Shown: positions 5,701-8,196 of the stretch, piece after piece
Layout of the letters: the number at the start of each line of letters is the position of its first letter
Position numbering within the stretch: position 1 is the first letter of the stretch
NCBI GenBank assembly: GCA_031270875.1
Contig: JAISXC010000134.1
Location: 1 to 8,196 of the forward strand
From: Desulfovibrio sp.
GTDB taxonomy: Bacteria; Desulfobacterota; Desulfovibrionia; Desulfovibrionales; Desulfovibrionaceae
Direction of reading: 5' to 3'
DNA: 8,196 bases
Position numbers and translations under genes: made by a program
The notes under the pieces: generated by a model
Database searches by the model: none
Seen by the model: only the letters and a program-made list of their open reading frames with translations
What the model was told of the DNA's origin: nothing

Positions 5701-8196
5701 TTCCAGCGCCGGATTCAGCGCCAGGAATTCAAGCCCCGCCGCCCTGCCTTGGGGGATAAAATCCGGATTGACGCCCGCTTCTGTGCCCCTGTACCCCAGG
5801 ATCGTTTTCAGGGGAGACAGCAACACGTCCCGTTGCAGACTCACAGCGCGTCCACCGCCCGGCTCAAAACCTTCCAGCAGCAACGAACAGGTTACGCTTC
5901 CGGCGCGCAGTCCCGTCAGAGGCAGGGGAATGCCCACCGTTCCGTCAGGCCCCGTACGCGCTTCAGGCAGGATTGTTTCCCGCGCCTCCCCATGGTATGG
6001 CGATGCGTCATGAAAGGTGTAATCCTCATAGCCCGGAAAACGAAAGACGGCCGGAAGAATGCGCAACGTTGCCCTGACCCGGCGGTCCGTGGCGGGCATG
6101 CCGTACAGATTTTTCAGCTGGACACGCGCCCGCACGACGGCCGGATCGGGCAACGGCAGCCAGCCTCTGTCTTGGGCGGGTTCAAACCGCGCGGCAAGCT
6201 CCAGGGTGTCCGGCTGAAATTCTTCCACCCGCACGGCTGTCGTGCCCAGGACAACGGCATTCCCGCCGGATTTTCCGGAGTCGGCCAGCTGCACGTCAAG
6301 CCTGTAGCGGCCGGTCGGCGAATTTTCCTGCGATTGCCACTCAATCCCGACAAGGCCCTCCGCGCCCACGCCGAATGTCCGGCGCATGACTTCCGTGCCG
6401 ACCGGGTTGAACAAAACGGCCTGCAACAGCATGTCCTGCGGAAGTTCTTTCCAGTCCGTCCGCCGGACGGCGCAACCGAAAAGCAGCGTTTCCCCGGGAC
6501 GGAAAATACCCCGTTGCGCGAACACATAGGCGGTAATCCCTCCCGGAGGCGCGAGACGGCCCGCCGTCGGAAAGGAACTGTAATCCACCTTGCGCGCGCT
6601 GTCGCGCAGAGGCATCCAGGCCAGATCCACGCCGTCCCCGTTTCCGTTACCGACCGCGCGGGACGCCGCTATGGCCACAGGGCGCTTTTCCCGCTCCAGT
6701 CCGTCAAGCTGCGGCAACCGCGCATGCCCCCGCGCGTCGGTATGCGCCTCGGCCACGGGGAGACCGTTCGCTCCCAGAATTTGCACCAAAACCCCGGATG
6801 CCGGACCACCGCCGGAGAGCGAGAGCACAAACACGTCGCGTTCGCCGACAGCGGATTTTTTGACCATTAGCCCCAAATCCGTCACCAGCACGAAGCGCTC
6901 TTCCCGGACCAGTTCCTTGTCGCCGTCCATACCGCTCAGACGGATCAGCATGAGGCCGCGCCTGTCGCCTCCTCCGTCCTGGAGGAGCGGGCGCAGGTCC
7001 AGAACGGAAAACTGCGGTTCCCCAGATGATGTGCGGACAAGCCGCAGTTCGCCGCGGCTCACGTCGCTCATGCTGTAGTCGACCGGAGGATCGGCGAATG
7101 CGTTGTACCGTTCACCGTCAGAGGCCAGCAGGGCCAGAAAAGGCGCGCGCACCCGGCGGACTTCCCAGCGAATGGAGGTCAGGCCCGTGGAATGGATGTC
7201 CAGCGTGCGTTCGCCTTTTAAGGGCAGAATATTGCCCGGCTGGAGAAAACCGAGTTTCGGGCGCGGCGGCAATGCGCGGAGCACGCCCTGCCACGGCCTG
7301 CCGAGCGCAATGCCGGAGGTGGAAGCGAATTCGGCGGGAATATACGCGAAAATGTAGCTTCCCTCGTCGGGCCGGACACGAAAACGCAGCCTGTTTGCAG
7401 GTTCGTCGTCCGGTTGCAGGGATTCGACGGCCAAGGTCTTTCCTTTGTTCAGCGCCTCCCCGGCCACCACAGGGGCGCTACTCCAGTCGTAGGCAATTAC
7501 CGCTTCATCGTGCTGAACACGAGGCAACTGGATGATTCTCAAGGTGTTGAGCACATCGCTTGGGCGCGCATAGAGGCTTGTCTGCAACACAAGCTCGTAT
7601 TCCTGTCCCAGATTTTCATTGGCTGTCACTTGCAGATTCAGTTGCTTTACCGAAAAAAGTTTTTTCCGGCCCTGGACGGAAAAATTGTAACGAATTCCGG
7701 TTTTGGCCGGTGGAGACAAGATCGGATTCCCGTCTTCAATCGTGTAGGATCGCATGCCCGGCACACGGATTTCCGCGAACGCGTCCTCTTCGCCGAGGGT
7801 GATGACGGGCGCATGGATGTTCACCTCGGTCCGCGTCGGGTTCCATACGAAACGGAGGGGGCCGAAACGCAGGCCGGAAGCGGGGTCGGACACGCGCAGA
7901 CTGATGGATTGTTCCATCCGGGAAATATCCACCGGATACGCGAATGTGAGCGTGCAGGAAAGCGCGTGAGCGGCTTTCGGCGAAGGATCCGTCCACAGGC
8001 GCGGTACGCCGGATGTGACCGCTTGGGGAAAGGTGGTGAACGATATCCTGTCCGGCCTGAGGATCACCCTGTCCGGCAGGGATAACCCCTCCAGGTGCGC
8101 CGTATATCGCGTATCGGGCGTCAGGGGTTTGTCCGGCGTAAACAGTAACGTATTGTCGTGACGCCAGCGCCACGCGCCCGGGGCATCCGGCTGCAG
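2770..8196 (-). CDS. yfhM: Bacterial alpha-2-macroglobulin with thioester, YfhM type (partial, N-terminus missing)
   Basis: A periplasmic protease trap; the frame is open to the right edge, giving 1808 visible residues. The GTG at 8067 is not the start, because the 43 codons before it continue the same domain (residues around GAWRWRHDNTLLF look like the first macroglobulin domain). The signal peptide or lipobox is therefore outside. Visible landmarks (residue 1 = base 8196): R562-GIFRPGE, the hallmark opening a mid-protein macroglobulin domain; a Gly/Arg-rich bait-like stretch at about 1100-1138; the A2M family core from W1139 (VDVGPQET, then PDYYNGRVRIMAVG); the thioester motif Y1349-P-H-G-C1353-V-E-Q1356; the alpha/alpha thioester domain to about 1600 (GVGAWPG follows the motif); and a C-terminal beta domain (DLLPGGFEM, then EAMYDPTA) matching the E. 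coli C-terminus. The intact C-x-E-Q and the following pbpC place it in the YfhM class, not the thioester-less YfaS/MagD class. In the family, bait cleavage triggers a shape change and Cys-Gln thioester attack on the protease. The protein is longer than E. coli YfhM (about 1650). The symbol is by homology. Confidence 0.93.
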   Translation of the reverse strand: MQPDAPGAWRWRHDNTLLFTPDKPLTPDTRYTAHLEGLSLPDRVILRPDRISFTTFPQAVTSGVPRLWTDPSPKAAHALSCTLTFAYPVDISRMEQSISLRVSDPASGLRFGPLRFVWNPTRTEVNIHAPVITLGEEDAFAEIRVPGMRSYTIEDGNPILSPPAKTGIRYNFSVQGRKKLFSVKQLNLQVTANENLGQEYELVLQTSLYARPSDVLNTLRIIQLPRVQHDEAVIAYDWSSAPVVAGEALNKGKTLAVESLQPDDEPANRLRFRVRPDEGSYIFAYIPAEFASTSGIALGRPWQGVLRALPPRPKLGFLQPGNILPLKGERTLDIHSTGLTSIRWEVRRVRAPFLALLASDGERYNAFADPPVDYSMSDVSRGELRLVRTSSGEPQFSVLDLRPLLQDGGGDRRGLMLIRLSGMDGDKELVREERFVLVTDLGLMVKKSAVGERDVFVLSLSGGGPASGVLVQILGANGLPVAEAHTDARGHARLPQLDGLEREKRPVAIAASRAVGNGNGDGVDLAWMPLRDSARKVDYSSFPTAGRLAPPGGITAYVFAQRGIFRPGETLLFGCAVRRTDWKELPQDMLLQAVLFNPVGTEVMRRTFGVGAEGLVGIEWQSQENSPTGRYRLDVQLADSGKSGGNAVVLGTTAVRVEEFQPDTLELAARFEPAQDRGWLPLPDPAVVRARVQLKNLYGMPATDRRVRATLRILPAVFRFPGYEDYTFHDASPYHGEARETILPEARTGPDGTVGIPLPLTGLRAGSVTCSLLLEGFEPGGGRAVSLQRDVLLSPLKTILGYRGTEAGVNPDFIPQGRAAGLEFLALNPALEKVDAGPLHFVVYARRYVTSLVTDARGEYRFDETPVDKEYSRATRTVDARKGLRWNIPTENPGDYVLTVRNGAGEVMASVPFTVAGDGLRAGVSPVPGKLRAQIDKKDYEAGETAHIRLTTPYDGAGLITLERDGVEAHKWFRAKAGESVQSIVIPDEFEGRGYVNVSFVRDADSPDIYMSPHSYALVPFTAGIRRRDMEIRLRAPEIVRPGDNISVAVTAREAGKALVFAVDEGVLQLTRFDTPSPLDYLLRDRALSVESMQAFDLLMPEHARLRGRIPGFGGDMVPGGGRFHNPFKRRGEPPLNSWAFVDVGPQETSVVIPVPDYYNGRVRIMAVGSAPRTTGSARADTTVRGNVVLTPQMPLQVAPGDSFTASVAVANNIAGSGRDKTVYLDIEPDAVFTVEGKTAFALPVEEHGEKTVFFDVRAKDIPGEAKIRFTARENKDTANPGASAARKSSVSVRPASPRRTEQAAGRIASSTDIRVERDIYPYEATAQVAVSGLPLPAVRGLAMYLDRYPHGCVEQLVSRAFPYAVLYNRMELFVDAKRSGAKVREEAGKLIDAAIHAIQAAFHPGEGVGAWPGSPPDSLRTVYAGDFLLTLHEAGRGLPGGLADSVCDAIEKMALRTPVSPEDARIKAYGIWVLTREGRITTRAIDHLREYLDSHVPGWKEDLTGTLLAGSFAIMRMDGQAGRLVDAYVFDEKEFVQRGLFSGLAVKALRTAVLARHFPDRLKKGENDAQSMIDAALLALNSHEYSTFSAAQSIRALMALSSAAAASLNSVRLLCVEGAGETALLAERGDLLTLDAPACKAFRVETPGEGAVSLYWQLSTDGFDRRPPTEASARRMEVNRVYRNADGREVSAVHLGDEVTVRITARALGKPVPDSVIVDLLPGGFEMVLPGKGEEDGDSASSPASLRTERREDRLLLFTDLSTELFEYSYKIRAVNKGAFAIPPVHAEAMYDPTAQATSAAGIMAVR

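Noticed and set aside
5677..6870. Plus-strand open frame of 397 codons opposite a2M
   Set aside because: It lies wholly antisense to well-recognised macroglobulin domains, has a low-complexity basic composition and no family resemblance.
8065..8067. GTG as possible start of the a2M gene
   Set aside because: The frame is open upstream to the window edge and encodes sequence fitting a macroglobulin domain. Starting here would leave the protein without an export signal.
1..8196. tRNA, rRNA, CRISPR array or riboswitch
   Set aside because: I found no cloverleaf-like, direct-repeat array or leader-like structure; nearly all of the window is coding.

Overview
The window is mostly one co-directional minus-strand gene pair from a GC-rich Gram-negative bacterium. 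A very large bacterial alpha-2-macroglobulin (a2M) with a CxEQ thioester motif is followed after 28 bases by penicillin-binding protein 1C (pbpC). The periplasmic a2M/PBP1C pairing implies an outer membrane. GC-rich codons and the overall style would fit Desulfovibrionaceae or another proteobacterium, but nothing here fixes the genus.

Right to left, in transcription order: bases 8196-2770 encode the a2M, whose N-terminus (signal peptide or lipobox) lies beyond the right edge, so the operon promoter is not visible. Bases 2799-2742 form the junction, with the a2M stop, a perfect 11-bp inverted repeat and the pbpC ribosome binding site overlapping each other. Bases 2741-426 encode a full-length PBP1C of 771 residues with signal anchor, GT51 glycosyltransferase, transpeptidase and BiPBP_C domains. 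The left 425 bases are mobile-element debris: a C-terminal remnant of an IS110-family transposase (about 353-200), a near-perfect 50-bp AT-rich palindrome centred on CTAG (150-199), and the start of an IS630-like transposase (126 to the left edge) with its own promoter. All of these also point leftward.

In the accepted model from E. coli and Salmonella work, a2M is a periplasmic protease trap. Cleavage of its bait region exposes a thioester that covalently captures the attacking protease, while PBP1C is thought to repair peptidoglycan at the breach. All key residues of both proteins are present here. I see no undescribed multi-gene system. The points most worth checking are the junction hairpin, which probably couples pbpC translation to a2M translation, and the palindromic IS terminus.
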